Assembly (NCBI GenBank): GCA_011525915.1 | Contig: WYBM01000048.1 | Coordinates: 42,968 to 106,967 of the forward strand | Source: Ardenticatenaceae bacterium | GTDB taxonomy: Bacteria > Chloroflexota > Anaerolineae > Promineifilales > Promineifilaceae | DNA: 64,000 bases | Direction: 5' to 3' | Shown here: in pieces, positions 7,403 through 18,380 of the stretch | How the letters are laid out: every line of letters begins with the position of its first letter | How positions within the stretch are numbered: position 1 is the first letter of the stretch | Position numbers and translations under genes: made by a program | Notes under the pieces: generated by a model | Database searches by the model: none | What the model saw: the letters and a program-made list of their open reading frames with translations, nothing else | What the model was told of the DNA's origin: nothing

Positions 7403-8482
7403 ATGGATTTGATTTACGATGTCATTGTGATTGGTGCAGGGCAAGCTGGTTTGGCAGCTGGATATTATTTGCAGCAAGCCAAGGTGAACTTCGCTATTTT
7501 AGAGGCGAATGAAGCCGTCGGCGGTGCCTGGCGACGATATTATGATAGCCTGGAGCTGTTTTCACCGGCGCGATACTCGAGCTTGCCAGGGGTTCCATTT
7601 CCTGGCGATCCAGATCGATATCCACTGCGGGATGAGGTGGTAGCTTACCTGGATGTATATGCGGCACACTTCGATTTTCCCATTGTCACCCATGCAAAAG
7701 TGCATCGGGTGGCCTCAGAAAATGGGATATTTCAGCTTCATCTAGCCAATGGAGAATCTATCGGAGCAGAAACGGTGATTGTGGCGACTGGTTCTTTTAA
7801 CAATCCCCATTGGCCACAACTGCCGGGGCAAGAGCAATTTACTGGCCAGCTTTTGCACGCCGGTGAGTACCGTAACCCGTCAGCGTATGTGGGGCAGCGG
7901 CTGGTTGTTGTGGGCGGAGGGAATACGGCCGTTCAACTAGCGGTTGAATTGGCGCAGGTGGCTGAAGTAACGATTGCGTCGCGGCAGCCCATTGCCTTTA
8001 TGCCGCAGCAGATTTGGGGCAAAGATGTTCATTCTTGGCTGACAGCTTCCCGAGTAGACAAACTACCGGTAGGGCAATGGTTTGGTTTTAAGGTGACAGA
8101 ATCGGTGTTGGACCAGGGAATGTATCAGACAGCCCTCAAACATAATCGGCCGGATCGTAGACCGATGTTTACCCATTTTGAGCGAGACGGGGTTGTGTGG
8201 GCAAACGGCCGTTTTGAAAAGATAGACAGCGTGATCTATGCCACCGGGTATCGCCCCGATTTACCTTTCTTACAAGAATTAGCTGAATTGGATATTACCG
8301 CTCGTCCCCAGCAAAAGGGTGGCGTGAGCCAGCGTGTGCCAGGATTGTACTTTGTTGGGCTACCCTGGCAGCGTTCCCATCGCTCTGCAACATTACGTGG
8401 CGTGGGGCCAGATGCCGCCTATGTTGTCCAACAGCTGCAAGCATATCGGAGAAAATTAGCTGCTTTGCGGCCAACCTTATAA
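7403..8482 (+). CDS. ArsO-like flavin-dependent oxidoreductase
   Basis: 359-aa FAD/NAD(P)-dependent monooxygenase-type flavoprotein. The FAD motif is at residues 8-13 (VIGAGQAG), an FMO-like WRRYYDSLELFSPARYSSLPG follows near 45-65, and the NADPH motif is VVVGGGNTA near residue 170. The C-terminal region has YATGYRPDLPF. This pattern is shared by flavoproteins encoded in arsenic operons (ArsO) and related small FMO-like enzymes. It lies between arsR and an MFS gene, behind its own palindrome. The proposed role is oxidation of a toxic thiol-reactive or organoarsenical compound before export; the substrate is an inference from context. Confidence 0.75.
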   Translation: MDLIYDVIVIGAGQAGLAAGYYLQQAKVNFAILEANEAVGGAWRRYYDSLELFSPARYSSLPGVPFPGDPDRYPLRDEVVAYLDVYAAHFDFPIVTHAKVHRVASENGIFQLHLANGESIGAETVIVATGSFNNPHWPQLPGQEQFTGQLLHAGEYRNPSAYVGQRLVVVGGGNTAVQLAVELAQVAEVTIASRQPIAFMPQQIWGKDVHSWLTASRVDKLPVGQWFGFKVTESVLDQGMYQTALKHNRPDRRPMFTHFERDGVVWANGRFEKIDSVIYATGYRPDLPFLQELAELDITARPQQKGGVSQRVPGLYFVGLPWQRSHRSATLRGVGPDAAYVVQQLQAYRRKLAALRPTL

Positions 8483-8519
8483 GCCGCTCCGGCCACGCCC
8501 CCAGGTGGGCGACAATAAA

Positions 8520-9914
8520 ATGATGAAAGACAAGCGTATTCTCACTCTTTTTTTAATTGTCTTAACCAATCAGATTGGTGCGGGGGCTTTGTTACCTGTT
8601 TTGTCCCTGTATGTGGAAGGGCAGATGGGGGCAACGGCCGTACAGGCAATGCTCGTCGTGGCAGCTTTTTATGCGGCGCAATTTATCTCTGCGCCGTGGT
8701 TGGGCAGATTGTCTGACCGCTGGGGGCGACGGCCGGTGTTAGTTATGAGCCAAATCGGTACGGTGCTGGCTTATTTGGGCATCTATTTTGCTGTGCCTAT
8801 GGGAACGGCCGTTGACCAGTGGCGTTTACCCCTTGGGCTATCCGGCAGCTTAATGATCATGTTTATAGCGCGGATTCTGGATGGCGTAACGGGGGGAAAC
8901 ATTAGCGTTGCCCAGGCATACGCCAGCGATGTCAGCCATACAGAAACACGAACCCAGGCATTGGGGTTTATCGGGGGGGCAACCGGGTTGGGCTATGTAT
9001 TTGGCCCCGTATTTGGCGGCCTGCTGAGTTTGGTTAGTGTATTAGCGCCTTTTATAGGGGCAGCCATTATCACGGGCAGCACCTTGCTGCTAACGGTATT
9101 ACTGCTGGATGAACCAGCTGAAAGGTTGACGACATCGCCCGAAAAGTCAGCAGAAACTTTGTTTGGCAATCGTATACGGCCGTTAATCATGAGCATCACC
9201 TTTCTCAGCATCCTGGCCTTTTCTGCCCTGCAAAACATCTTTCCCCTTTATGGTGCCCATGTCCTTTTTGCTGCGGCCGAGAGCAGTTCCGTGCTCATGC
9301 TCACTGTGGGATTAATGCTCACGTTTATTGGCCTGGTGATTGCCATTAGCCAAATCTGGCTCATCAAACCGCTGGCGTCACGATTTGGCGAACGTATACT
9401 GGTTGTGATGGGTAATTTGATGCTGGCCTTGGGAACAACGGCCGTTTTATTGGCACCATCCCCTCTGTTTGTCCTGTTGGGATTTATACCATTTGGTTTC
9501 GGCTACGCGATCAGCCTCACAAGTTTGCAATCGTTAATGACTTTTACAGGCAACCATCAGGTGCAGGGGCAGTTGATGGGCTGGCTACAATCGGCCCTTA
9601 GTTTGGCCTATATTGGCGGCCCCGTATGGGTCGGCATCGCTTTTGCCGAAATTAACCCGCAAGCCCCCTTTTTCATGGCGGCCGGGCTGTTTTTACTTGC
9701 CATGTTATTAAGCGTCTGGCTGCCAACTGAGCGGCAAGCGTTGTTGCCACTGCCTACACAGGATCAAATCGTCGAACTAATGGATAAATCATTCTGGGGT
9801 TGGCCGCCAGAAAACCCCGCACCGCTGCTCCTCCATGCCATGGGGCACGATCCCATAGAAGCAGAATCGGGTGGTGGGGATAACGCTGCTTCACCTGTTC
9901 AAGAAAGAGGATAG
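8520..9914 (+). CDS. MFS exporter with a C-terminus read through antisense IS DNA
   Basis: About 464 aa with 12 predicted membrane helices. The MFS signature between helices 2 and 3 is GRLSDRWGRRPVL, and GRVTGG-like residues (ARILDGVTGGN) occur in helix 4-5, as in TetA-type drug:proton antiporters. ATG 8520 is used; a GTG at 8505 is in frame. It is probably the effluxer of the arsR block. The last helix ends near residue 405 (about 9735). The remaining 55 or so residues are hydrophilic and lie exactly opposite a transposase remnant on the minus strand, so the native C-terminus was probably lost and replaced by insertion-derived sequence. The substrate is unknown. Confidence 0.75.
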   Translation: MMKDKRILTLFLIVLTNQIGAGALLPVLSLYVEGQMGATAVQAMLVVAAFYAAQFISAPWLGRLSDRWGRRPVLVMSQIGTVLAYLGIYFAVPMGTAVDQWRLPLGLSGSLMIMFIARILDGVTGGNISVAQAYASDVSHTETRTQALGFIGGATGLGYVFGPVFGGLLSLVSVLAPFIGAAIITGSTLLLTVLLLDEPAERLTTSPEKSAETLFGNRIRPLIMSITFLSILAFSALQNIFPLYGAHVLFAAAESSSVLMLTVGLMLTFIGLVIAISQIWLIKPLASRFGERILVVMGNLMLALGTTAVLLAPSPLFVLLGFIPFGFGYAISLTSLQSLMTFTGNHQVQGQLMGWLQSALSLAYIGGPVWVGIAFAEINPQAPFFMAAGLFLLAMLLSVWLPTERQALLPLPTQDQIVELMDKSFWGWPPENPAPLLLHAMGHDPIEAESGGGDNAASPVQERG

Positions 9915-10035
9915 TGGTGGCCGCATTCAGGGTGTTGGTTTTCATAGCGGTTTCTTCGCCAGTGGCTAGATTGAGTTCTGCCGATCTCCCCCAAGTGGCG
10001 GAGTTGAAAATCCGCTGACCAGCCGATGTTACCAA
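9754..10035 (-). pseudogene. IS630-like transposase remnant
   Basis: A minus-strand frame encodes LFLEQVKQRYPHHPILLLW, DRAPWHGGAAVRGFL and AANPRMI. This is the catalytic core around the second Asp of IS630/DDE_3 transposases (ILLxxDxAPWHxxxxVRxFLxxNPR). Neither the N-terminal DNA-binding part nor the C-terminal PYSPDLNPIE segment with the last Glu is present, so it is a fragment. Its C-terminal half overlaps the 3' end of the MFS gene in antisense. Confidence 0.7.
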
Positions 10036-10060
10036 AGCGGTTTGATTGTAGTATTAACCT

Positions 10061-10189
10061 ATGACCCGAGTATTCTTGGCCGACAGCCAACCCGAAGCCC
10101 ATTCAGCCCTACGGCTGCTGCTGCGAACGGCCGTAACAATGAAACTGATGTCGAAGTGGAAATTGAGGGTAAGGTGTGAACGGCCGTGA
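10061..10189 (+). pseudogene. N-terminal remnant of a response-regulator gene
   Basis: An ATG at 10061 begins MTRVFLADSQPEAHSALRLL, closely matching the first strand and helix of receiver domains (xxRVLLADDQPxVRSALRxLL). Similarity then stops and the frame ends at 10187-10189 after 42 codons. No phospho-acceptor region remains. It lies directly in front of groEL, suggesting a deletion or rearrangement fused this stub to the groEL upstream region. Confidence 0.5.
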
Positions 10190-10210
10190 GACTGTCAAAG
10201 GAACATATAA

Positions 10211-11851
<1,641 letters not shown>

Positions 11852-11874
11852 CAGACGATCTGCATATTTTTCGC
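11852..11874 (+). terminator. Weak hairpin/T-run after groEL
   Basis: GCAGA-CGA-TCTGC directly after the stop, followed by ATATTTTT. The 5-bp stem is short, so termination activity is uncertain. Confidence 0.35.
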
Positions 11875-11986
11875 TCACAGCGTGCATAGTGCGGATCTAA
11901 TCGTTGAGAACAGTTTGAATTCCTGGCATGAGAAGCATTGGCTTAAAACGAAAAGCGTTAAACATGAGGTGGGAAGCGAGGCGGTC

Positions 11987-12060
11987 GACTAGGACGTGTT
12001 GACATTTCTTCGGGGGCAAAGGCAATCAACTACCTCTAGAAATGTCATCACTACCTAGTC
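11987..12060. repeat. 74-bp MITE-like inverted repeat between groEL and the SPFH gene
   Basis: Left arm 11987-12009 (GACTAGG...GACATTTCT) and right arm 12038-12060 (AGAAATGTC...CCTAGTC) match at 19 of 23 positions around a 28-base centre. Size and terminal symmetry fit a small non-autonomous element or a strong transcriptional hairpin. No further copy was noticed in the window. Confidence 0.5.
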
Positions 12061-12118
12061 TACTACGCCAAGAACGGCTCCCCAGTCAATCATTGAGAAG
12101 ATTAAAGGAGAATACATT

Positions 12119-12970
12119 ATGAGAAATATACGCGGTCCCATCTTTACCCTACGTCCCTACGAACTGGGGATTCAGGAGACCCTGGGCAAGTACACCCGGT
12201 ATGTGCTGCCGGGGTTGGGCATTCAAATCCCGTTCATCCATATCACCCGTGTTCGTGATATCCGCGAACACACGATGGATATCCAACCGCAATCGGTGAT
12301 CACCAAAGACAACGTGGAAATCACCGTGGACGGCATCATGTGGGTGCGACCAACTGCTGATGAAGCATCCATTAAGCGCACATTCTATAACATTGACGAT
12401 TGGAAACGGGCGATCATTCAGTTGGCCATGACCAACCTGCGCCAGGAATTTGGCGATTTAACCCTGGACGAGAGCCTGGTGGCCCGCGAGACAATCGCTA
12501 CGAATTTACAGCGGATATTGAATAGCTTCGCGGTGGAATGGGGATTAACCGTGGGTAAGATAGAAATCCGCCTGATTGATCCGCCTGAGGATATTAAGCG
12601 GGCGATGCACAAGCAGAAGACCGCCGAGCAAGAGCGTCGCTCTATGCGCCTGCTTGCAACTGGTGACTTCGAGGCCGCTGAACAACAAAAACTGGCGATT
12701 ATCCAGCGGGCTGAAGGCGAACGTGAAGCCGTGATTCAAGTAGCTCAGGGTAAGGCTGAAGCCATACGTTTGGTAAACGAAGCTGCCGAAAAATATTTTG
12801 TTGGCAATGCCCAAACCCTGAAGCAATTGGAAATGATTGAAACCTCCCTGCGCGACAACGCCAAAATCGTCATCACCGAGCACGGCATCAGCCCGACCTT
12901 GTTATTAGGTAGCTTGCCGGTCACCTTATCGAAGGAGAAGAACGGCCGTAAAGCAAGCATTCTTCCTTGA
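12119..12970 (+). CDS. SPFH/Band 7 domain protein
   Basis: 283 aa. The SPFH domain spans about residues 10-180 (VLPGLGIQIPFIHITRVRDIREHTMDIQPQ.., DNVEITVDGIMWVRP). It is followed by an Ala/Glu-rich coiled coil (EAAEQQKLAIIQRAEGEREA) typical of stomatin/prohibitin-like proteins. No clear N-terminal membrane helix is present, so membrane association may be peripheral. ATG follows AAAGGAG with good spacing. Likely a membrane-microdomain scaffold. It precedes a glycosyltransferase gene by 66 bases. Confidence 0.8.
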   Translation: MRNIRGPIFTLRPYELGIQETLGKYTRYVLPGLGIQIPFIHITRVRDIREHTMDIQPQSVITKDNVEITVDGIMWVRPTADEASIKRTFYNIDDWKRAIIQLAMTNLRQEFGDLTLDESLVARETIATNLQRILNSFAVEWGLTVGKIEIRLIDPPEDIKRAMHKQKTAEQERRSMRLLATGDFEAAEQQKLAIIQRAEGEREAVIQVAQGKAEAIRLVNEAAEKYFVGNAQTLKQLEMIETSLRDNAKIVITEHGISPTLLLGSLPVTLSKEKNGRKASILP

Positions 12971-13036
12971 TCAGGATAAAGCCCGGAGACATGCACACAT
13001 TGCATTATTAACCCCTGTTTGTCAGAGAGGAACTAG

Positions 13037-15346
13037 TTGCCTATGGAAAACAATTCAAACCATTTAGCTGTCAACCGCATTGGTTTTATTGGCAACTACT
13101 TGCCGCGCCAGTGCGGCATTGCCACCTTCACCACTGACCTGTGCGAAGCTATTGCCACCGAATATGCTGATACAACCTGCATTGCTTTGCCCGTCAACGA
13201 CACCAAAGTCGGCTATGCCTATCCACCCCGCGTTCGCTTTGAGTTAGTAGAGAAGGACATTGAGTCTTATCGCCGTGCGGCCTACTTTATAAATATCAAT
13301 AACGTTGATTTGGTCTGTTTACAGCACGAGTATGGCATCTATGGTGGGCCAGCAGGCAGCCACATCCTGGCTTTGTTGCGTGAATTGAACACGCCCATTG
13401 TCACCACCTTGCATACCGTTTTGCAGGAACCCAATCCTGCTCAGCATCGGGTATTGCAAGAAATTGCAGCTCTGTCCGACCGGGTGGTAGTTATGAGTGA
13501 GCGCGGTGTAGATTTCTTGGAAGAGGTCTACGGCGTCCCGCGAGGCAAGATCGATCTCATTCCCCATGGCATCCCTGATGTCTCCTTTGTCGATCCCAGC
13601 TTCCACAAAGATTTGTTTGGCGTAGAAGGCAAGATAGTTTTGCTCAGCTTTGGCTTGCTCTCGGCCAATAAAGGGCTTGAGACGGTCATTGCTGCCCTGC
13701 CCGCCATTGTAGCGCACAATCCCAATGTGGTTTATATCGTTGTCGGTGCTACACATCCCCACGTTTTGCGACAGCAAGGTGAAACGTACCGCTTGTCGTT
13801 ACAGCGACTGGCTCAGGAGTTAGGTGTTGCGGGACATGTCATTTTCTATAATCGTTTTGTCAGCCTGGGGGAACTTATTGAGTTCATCAGTGCGGCCGAC
13901 ATTTACATTACACCTTACCTTAACCCGGCTCAGATTACTTCTGGCACTCTGGCCTACACGCTCGGTGCGGGTAAAGCCATCATCTCCACGCCCTATTGGT
14001 ATGCAGAAGAGATGCTGGCCGATGAACGGGGTATGTTGGTGCCGTTTAACGACCCGGCGGCATTGGCCGAGCAGGTGATTGACCTCTTGGAGAATGAATC
14101 CAAGCGTCACGCCATGCGCAAACGGGCTTACCTGTTTGGGCGGGCCATGATTTGGCCGCAAGTGGCGCACCGTTATATGGAAAGTTTTAAACGCGCTCGC
14201 GCCGAACGCCGCTCGTTTATTCCATCTGGCTTCGCGGTCAAACCACTCGACCAACAACCGGGTGAATTGCCGCCTGTTAAAATCGATCATTTGCACCGCA
14301 TGACGGACGATACGGGGATGATTCAGCACGCCAATTTTATTGTGCCCAATTATAGCGAGGGCTACAGTATCGACGATAACGCGCGTGCCTTGATTGTGTG
14401 TATGCACCTGGCGGAATTGGAATTAGGCAACGGGCAATCTTTAGCTCTGGCGTCCCGTTATCTCGCTTTTATCAACTATGCCTTTAATCGAGAGAACGGC
14501 CGTTTCCGCAATTTTATGGACTATCAACGTAACTGGCTCGAAGACAGCGGCTCAGAAGACAGCCATGGTCGTACCTTGTGGGCTCTGGGAACCGTGTTGG
14601 GCCGCTCGAACATACCCGCTTTGCAAAGTATGGCCGGCTGGTTATTTGAGCAAACCTTGCCGGCCATTTTGGAAACGACCAGTCCGCGAGCCTGGGCTTT
14701 CACCCTGATCGGCATCCATGAGTATCTGCGCCGCTTTGACGGAGATCGCCGAGCCAGCCAGATCCGAGACGAATTAGCCAAGCGCTTGTTGGCCTTATAT
14801 CAGCAGTGCCGTTCCGATGAATGGTGTTGGTATGAAACAGAATTAAGTTACTGTAACGCGGTGCTGCCACAAGCCATGCTGATGTGCGGACAATGGATTC
14901 CACACAAAACTATGACCGAAGTCGGGCTAGAGTCGCTCGGTTGGCTGGCTGACTTACAGCGCGCCGATTCAGCAAGCGGGTATTTTGTGCCCATTGGCTC
15001 TAATGGCTTTTATAAGCAAGGTGGTAAGCAAGCCAGGTTTGATCAACAGCCAGTTGAAGCGCAAACAATGGCCTCTGCCTGCCTGGAAGCTTATCGCAGT
15101 ACCAGAGACAAGCGGTGGCGCAAGGAAGCCCAGCGTGCCTTCGAATGGTTCCTGGGACGCAACGACCTTAACCTGCCCTTATACGACCCAACCACGGGCG
15201 GCTGCCGTGACGGCCTTCACCCTGACCGCCCCAATGAGAATCAGGGGGCGGAGTCAACGCTGGCCTTTATCCAGATTTTACTGGAACTGCGTCTAGCCGA
15301 AAATCCCTTATTAGATCCCTTATTAACTCTGGAAACCCAAACCTAA
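13037..15346 (+). CDS. GT4 glycosyltransferase fused to a glycosidase-like (alpha/alpha) domain
   Basis: 769 aa (or 767 from ATG 13043). Residues 15-390 form a GT-B, family 4 glycosyltransferase: an N-terminal GNYLPRQCGIATFTTDL loop, LQHEYGIYGG, PHGIPD, FGLLSANKGLE and the C-terminal EEMLADERGMLVPF donor-binding segment. Residues 410-755 look like an (alpha/alpha)6-barrel glycosidase fold (SIDDNARALIV, SEDSHGRTLWALG, GAESTLAF). The TTG at 13037 has the better spacing from GAGAGGAA; ATG 13043 is the alternative. The stop overlaps the next gene start by one base (TAATG), so GT4 and GH130 are translationally coupled. The product is probably a mannose-type oligosaccharide or storage glycan; this is inferred from the partner. 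Confidence 0.8.
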   Translation: MPMENNSNHLAVNRIGFIGNYLPRQCGIATFTTDLCEAIATEYADTTCIALPVNDTKVGYAYPPRVRFELVEKDIESYRRAAYFININNVDLVCLQHEYGIYGGPAGSHILALLRELNTPIVTTLHTVLQEPNPAQHRVLQEIAALSDRVVVMSERGVDFLEEVYGVPRGKIDLIPHGIPDVSFVDPSFHKDLFGVEGKIVLLSFGLLSANKGLETVIAALPAIVAHNPNVVYIVVGATHPHVLRQQGETYRLSLQRLAQELGVAGHVIFYNRFVSLGELIEFISAADIYITPYLNPAQITSGTLAYTLGAGKAIISTPYWYAEEMLADERGMLVPFNDPAALAEQVIDLLENESKRHAMRKRAYLFGRAMIWPQVAHRYMESFKRARAERRSFIPSGFAVKPLDQQPGELPPVKIDHLHRMTDDTGMIQHANFIVPNYSEGYSIDDNARALIVCMHLAELELGNGQSLALASRYLAFINYAFNRENGRFRNFMDYQRNWLEDSGSEDSHGRTLWALGTVLGRSNIPALQSMAGWLFEQTLPAILETTSPRAWAFTLIGIHEYLRRFDGDRRASQIRDELAKRLLALYQQCRSDEWCWYETELSYCNAVLPQAMLMCGQWIPHKTMTEVGLESLGWLADLQRADSASGYFVPIGSNGFYKQGGKQARFDQQPVEAQTMASACLEAYRSTRDKRWRKEAQRAFEWFLGRNDLNLPLYDPTTGGCRDGLHPDRPNENQGAESTLAFIQILLELRLAENPLLDPLLTLETQT

Positions 15347-16278
15347 TGCCACAGCAATATCCCGAACTTTTCCGCCGCCACACCCTCAACCCTATCCTGA
15401 CTGCTGCCGACTGGCCCTATCCGGTTCACACTGTATTTAACCCCGCCGCCACGCTGCTGCCTGATGGGACTACTCTGCTACTGTGTCGCGTCGAGGACCG
15501 GCGCGGGCTTTCCCACTTGTGCGCTGCCCGCTCCGCCAATGGTGTGGACGATTGGCAGATTGACCCCCAGCCCACCCTTCTACCCGACCCCAAAAACTTT
15601 CCGGAAGAATTGTGGGGCATTGAAGACCCGCGCATCACTTACGTTCCCGAATTAGGCCGGTATGCTGTCGTCTATACAGCTTTTACCCGCGATGGTCCGG
15701 GCGTGGCTCTGGCCTTAACGGAAGATTTTCACCACTTTGAGCGCTATGGACTGATTATGTCCCCTGATGATAAAGATGCAGCGCTTCTGCCCCATCGGAT
15801 TGGCGGCCATTGGGCTATGATCCATCGCCCGGTTAGTTCGGCTCGTGCCCATATGTGGATCTCTTATTCGGCCGACCTGTGGCATTGGGGCAGCGACAAA
15901 CTCATGATGGAGGCCCGGCGTGGCGCGTGGTGGGATGCCAATAAAATCGGTCTGTCGCCGCCACCCATCGAAACCGCGCAGGGGTGGTTGGTGATTTACC
16001 ACGGCGTGCGCCATACAGCGGCCGGTTCCCTTTACCGGCTGGGCTTGGCCCTGTTTGATTTGGAAACACCGGAGCACTGCCTCAAACGTGGCGATGGGTG
16101 GGTCTTTGGCCCGGAAGAACCATACGAGTTGCACGGGGATGTGGGCAGCGTCGTCTTTCCCTGCGGCTATACCATTGCCCCTGATGGCGATACCCTTCAC
16201 CTCTATTATGGTGCAGCGGATACAAGCATTGCTTTGGCCACCGGCAGTGTGCGTGCACTGCTGGATTGGCTAGAGTAA
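15346..16278 (+). CDS. GH130-family mannoside phosphorylase/mannosidase-like enzyme
   Basis: 310-aa five-bladed beta-propeller of family GH130. Visible signatures are FNPAATLLPDGTTLLLCRVED, GIEDPR (candidate catalytic Asp at residue 94), DKDAALLP, W(D)ANKIGLSPPP and a C-terminal GDVGSVVFPCG. GH130 enzymes phosphorolyse or hydrolyse beta-mannosides. The one-base overlap with the GT4 fusion gene suggests both act on the same glycan, one building and one trimming. It is slightly shorter than many GH130 proteins but has the main blades. Confidence 0.85.
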   Translation: MPQQYPELFRRHTLNPILTAADWPYPVHTVFNPAATLLPDGTTLLLCRVEDRRGLSHLCAARSANGVDDWQIDPQPTLLPDPKNFPEELWGIEDPRITYVPELGRYAVVYTAFTRDGPGVALALTEDFHHFERYGLIMSPDDKDAALLPHRIGGHWAMIHRPVSSARAHMWISYSADLWHWGSDKLMMEARRGAWWDANKIGLSPPPIETAQGWLVIYHGVRHTAAGSLYRLGLALFDLETPEHCLKRGDGWVFGPEEPYELHGDVGSVVFPCGYTIAPDGDTLHLYYGAADTSIALATGSVRALLDWLE

Positions 16279-16390
16279 TGATGGGTGAGAGGAAGATAAA
16301 AGTGTGTGACGTATAAAATTTTCAGTTAACCATGCAAAAGTAGAGGCTATTTACGGAGTCCCAGTCTGAGAATTTTTTCTCGGAGGAATC

Positions 16391-18325
16391 ATGAACCAGA
16401 ACGTTACTCAAAAGTTAATAGCCAGCCATCTGGTTACAGGCACGATGGAACCGGGCGTAGAAATTGGCTTAAAAATAGACCAGACACTGACGCAGGACGC
16501 CACCGGCACGATGGTCATGCTGGAATTTGAGGCGATGGGCCTGCCCCGCGTTAAGACGGAACTCTCCGCCCAATACATTGACCACAATCTCATTCAAGCC
16601 GATTTCCGCAACCCGGACGACCATCTCTTCTTGCGCAGTGCCTGTCAGAAGTATGGCCTCTGGTACAGTCGGCCGGGCAATGGCGTCAGCCACCCGGTCC
16701 ATATGGAACGCTTTGGTGTACCCGGTAAAACACTGGTCGGCTCAGATAGTCACACGCCGGCGGCTGGCTCATTGGGCATGTTAGCCCTGGGCGCGGGCGG
16801 CCTGGAAGTGGCGTTGGCTATGGCCGGTGAACCCCTATACTTGCAAATGCCCCAAATCGTAGGCGTACAGCTTACCGGCAGGCTGCCCGACTGGGTCAGT
16901 GCCAAAGATATTATCCTGGAAATGTTGCGCCGCCACGATGTGGGTGGCGGCCGTGACAAGATCATTGAATATTACGGCCCTGGCCTTCAGAATCTGACGG
17001 CGATGGACAGGCACGTTATGGCCAATATGGGCACCGAATTGGGGGCTACAACCTCTGTATTTCCTTCTGATGAAGCCGTTCGCGCTTTCCTGAAGCAGCA
17101 GGGGCGAGAGGATGTGTGGGTAGAGATAAAAGCCGACGATGGGGCCGCCTACGATCTCGTGGAGGAGATCGATTTAGCGGCGTTAGAACCGCTCATCGCC
17201 AGACCAGGCAGTCCTGGCAATGTGGTGCCGGTGCGTGAAGTTGCCGGAAATGAGATTTACCAGGTGTACATCGGTTCATCGGCCAATCCGGGATTGCGTG
17301 ATTTTGCTATACCGGCACTGGTCGTAGACGGCCGTCAAGTCCATGATCGTGTCTCCTTTGATGTGAATCCGACCTCGCGCCAGATTTTGGAAAATTTGGC
17401 AGAAATGGGGTTATTAGCCAAATTAATTCATGCTGGAGCCCGGCTCCATCAAGCTGGCTGCAATGGCTGCATTGGTATGGGACAGGCCCCGGCCACCGGC
17501 CGCATTAGTCTGCGCACGGTACCCCGCAACTTTCCCGGACGCTCCGGCACAAAAAAAGACGCCGTCTATTTGTGCAGTCCGGAAACGGCGGTGGCCTCTG
17601 CTCTCACCGGCCAAATCACCGATCCCCGCGACCTGAACATACCTTATCCCCAATTTGAAGAGCCGGACGAGATCATTATCAACCAAGAGATGCTCGTACC
17701 GCCTATACCAGAAAGTGGGCACATCGAACTGGAAAAAGGGCCAAATATCAAACCTTTACCCCAATTTGACCCTTTGCCCGACAACCTGGAAGGCAAAGTC
17801 TTAATCGTCGTTGGTGATGACATTTCCACAGATGAAATCATGCCTGCCGGAGCCAGGGTGCTGCCCTATCGCAGCAACATCCCCGAAATTAGCAGATTCG
17901 TTTTTAACCAAATTGATGAAGATTACAGCAGCCGGGCTTGGCAGCACCAGCAACAAGGGCATTTTATCGTAGCTGGCGAAAATTATAGGCAGGGATCCAG
18001 CCGAGAACATGCGGCCCTAGCTCCACGTTATTTAGGCTTGCGGGCCGTTATCGCCAAAAGCTTTGCCCGTATTCACTGGCAAAACCTGGTCAACTTTGGC
18101 ATTGTGCCGCTGACGTTTGTGGATGCGGCAGATTACGGCCGTATCCTTGAAGGCGATTTGCTGACTTTACCCAATATTTGCCAGGCGATTCACGAAGGCA
18201 AGCAAACGAAACTGGTCAATCAGACAAAAGATGAAACCTATATCGTTGAACACGGCCTATCAGATCGACAGGTAGAAATTGTGCTGGCCGGCGGGCAAAT
18301 CAATTTTTTCCGTAAACGACATTGA
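16391..18325 (+). CDS. acn: Aconitate hydratase (Aquifex-type)
   Basis: 644 aa, the length of the short Aquifex/mitochondrial-like bacterial aconitase rather than the 890-aa AcnA. It interconverts citrate and isocitrate with a [4Fe-4S] cluster. The substrate motif GSDSHTPAAGSLGMLALGAGG is near residue 118. Cluster ligands are likely the Cys in the NGCIGMG region near 360 and a preceding Cys, and the swivel domain starts near residue 475 with VGDDISTDEIMPAGA. It also has QGSSREHAALAPRYLG. A TCGGAGGAATC ribosome-binding site precedes the ATG. It stands alone, with a 112-base gap before it, and is convergent with the SLC13 gene. Confidence 0.93.
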   Translation: MNQNVTQKLIASHLVTGTMEPGVEIGLKIDQTLTQDATGTMVMLEFEAMGLPRVKTELSAQYIDHNLIQADFRNPDDHLFLRSACQKYGLWYSRPGNGVSHPVHMERFGVPGKTLVGSDSHTPAAGSLGMLALGAGGLEVALAMAGEPLYLQMPQIVGVQLTGRLPDWVSAKDIILEMLRRHDVGGGRDKIIEYYGPGLQNLTAMDRHVMANMGTELGATTSVFPSDEAVRAFLKQQGREDVWVEIKADDGAAYDLVEEIDLAALEPLIARPGSPGNVVPVREVAGNEIYQVYIGSSANPGLRDFAIPALVVDGRQVHDRVSFDVNPTSRQILENLAEMGLLAKLIHAGARLHQAGCNGCIGMGQAPATGRISLRTVPRNFPGRSGTKKDAVYLCSPETAVASALTGQITDPRDLNIPYPQFEEPDEIIINQEMLVPPIPESGHIELEKGPNIKPLPQFDPLPDNLEGKVLIVVGDDISTDEIMPAGARVLPYRSNIPEISRFVFNQIDEDYSSRAWQHQQQGHFIVAGENYRQGSSREHAALAPRYLGLRAVIAKSFARIHWQNLVNFGIVPLTFVDAADYGRILEGDLLTLPNICQAIHEGKQTKLVNQTKDETYIVEHGLSDRQVEIVLAGGQINFFRKRH

Positions 18326-18380
18326 TAAAGTATAGGTGACATATCACCGATGCGAAATTTTGCCTATCCGCTAAAGCCTC

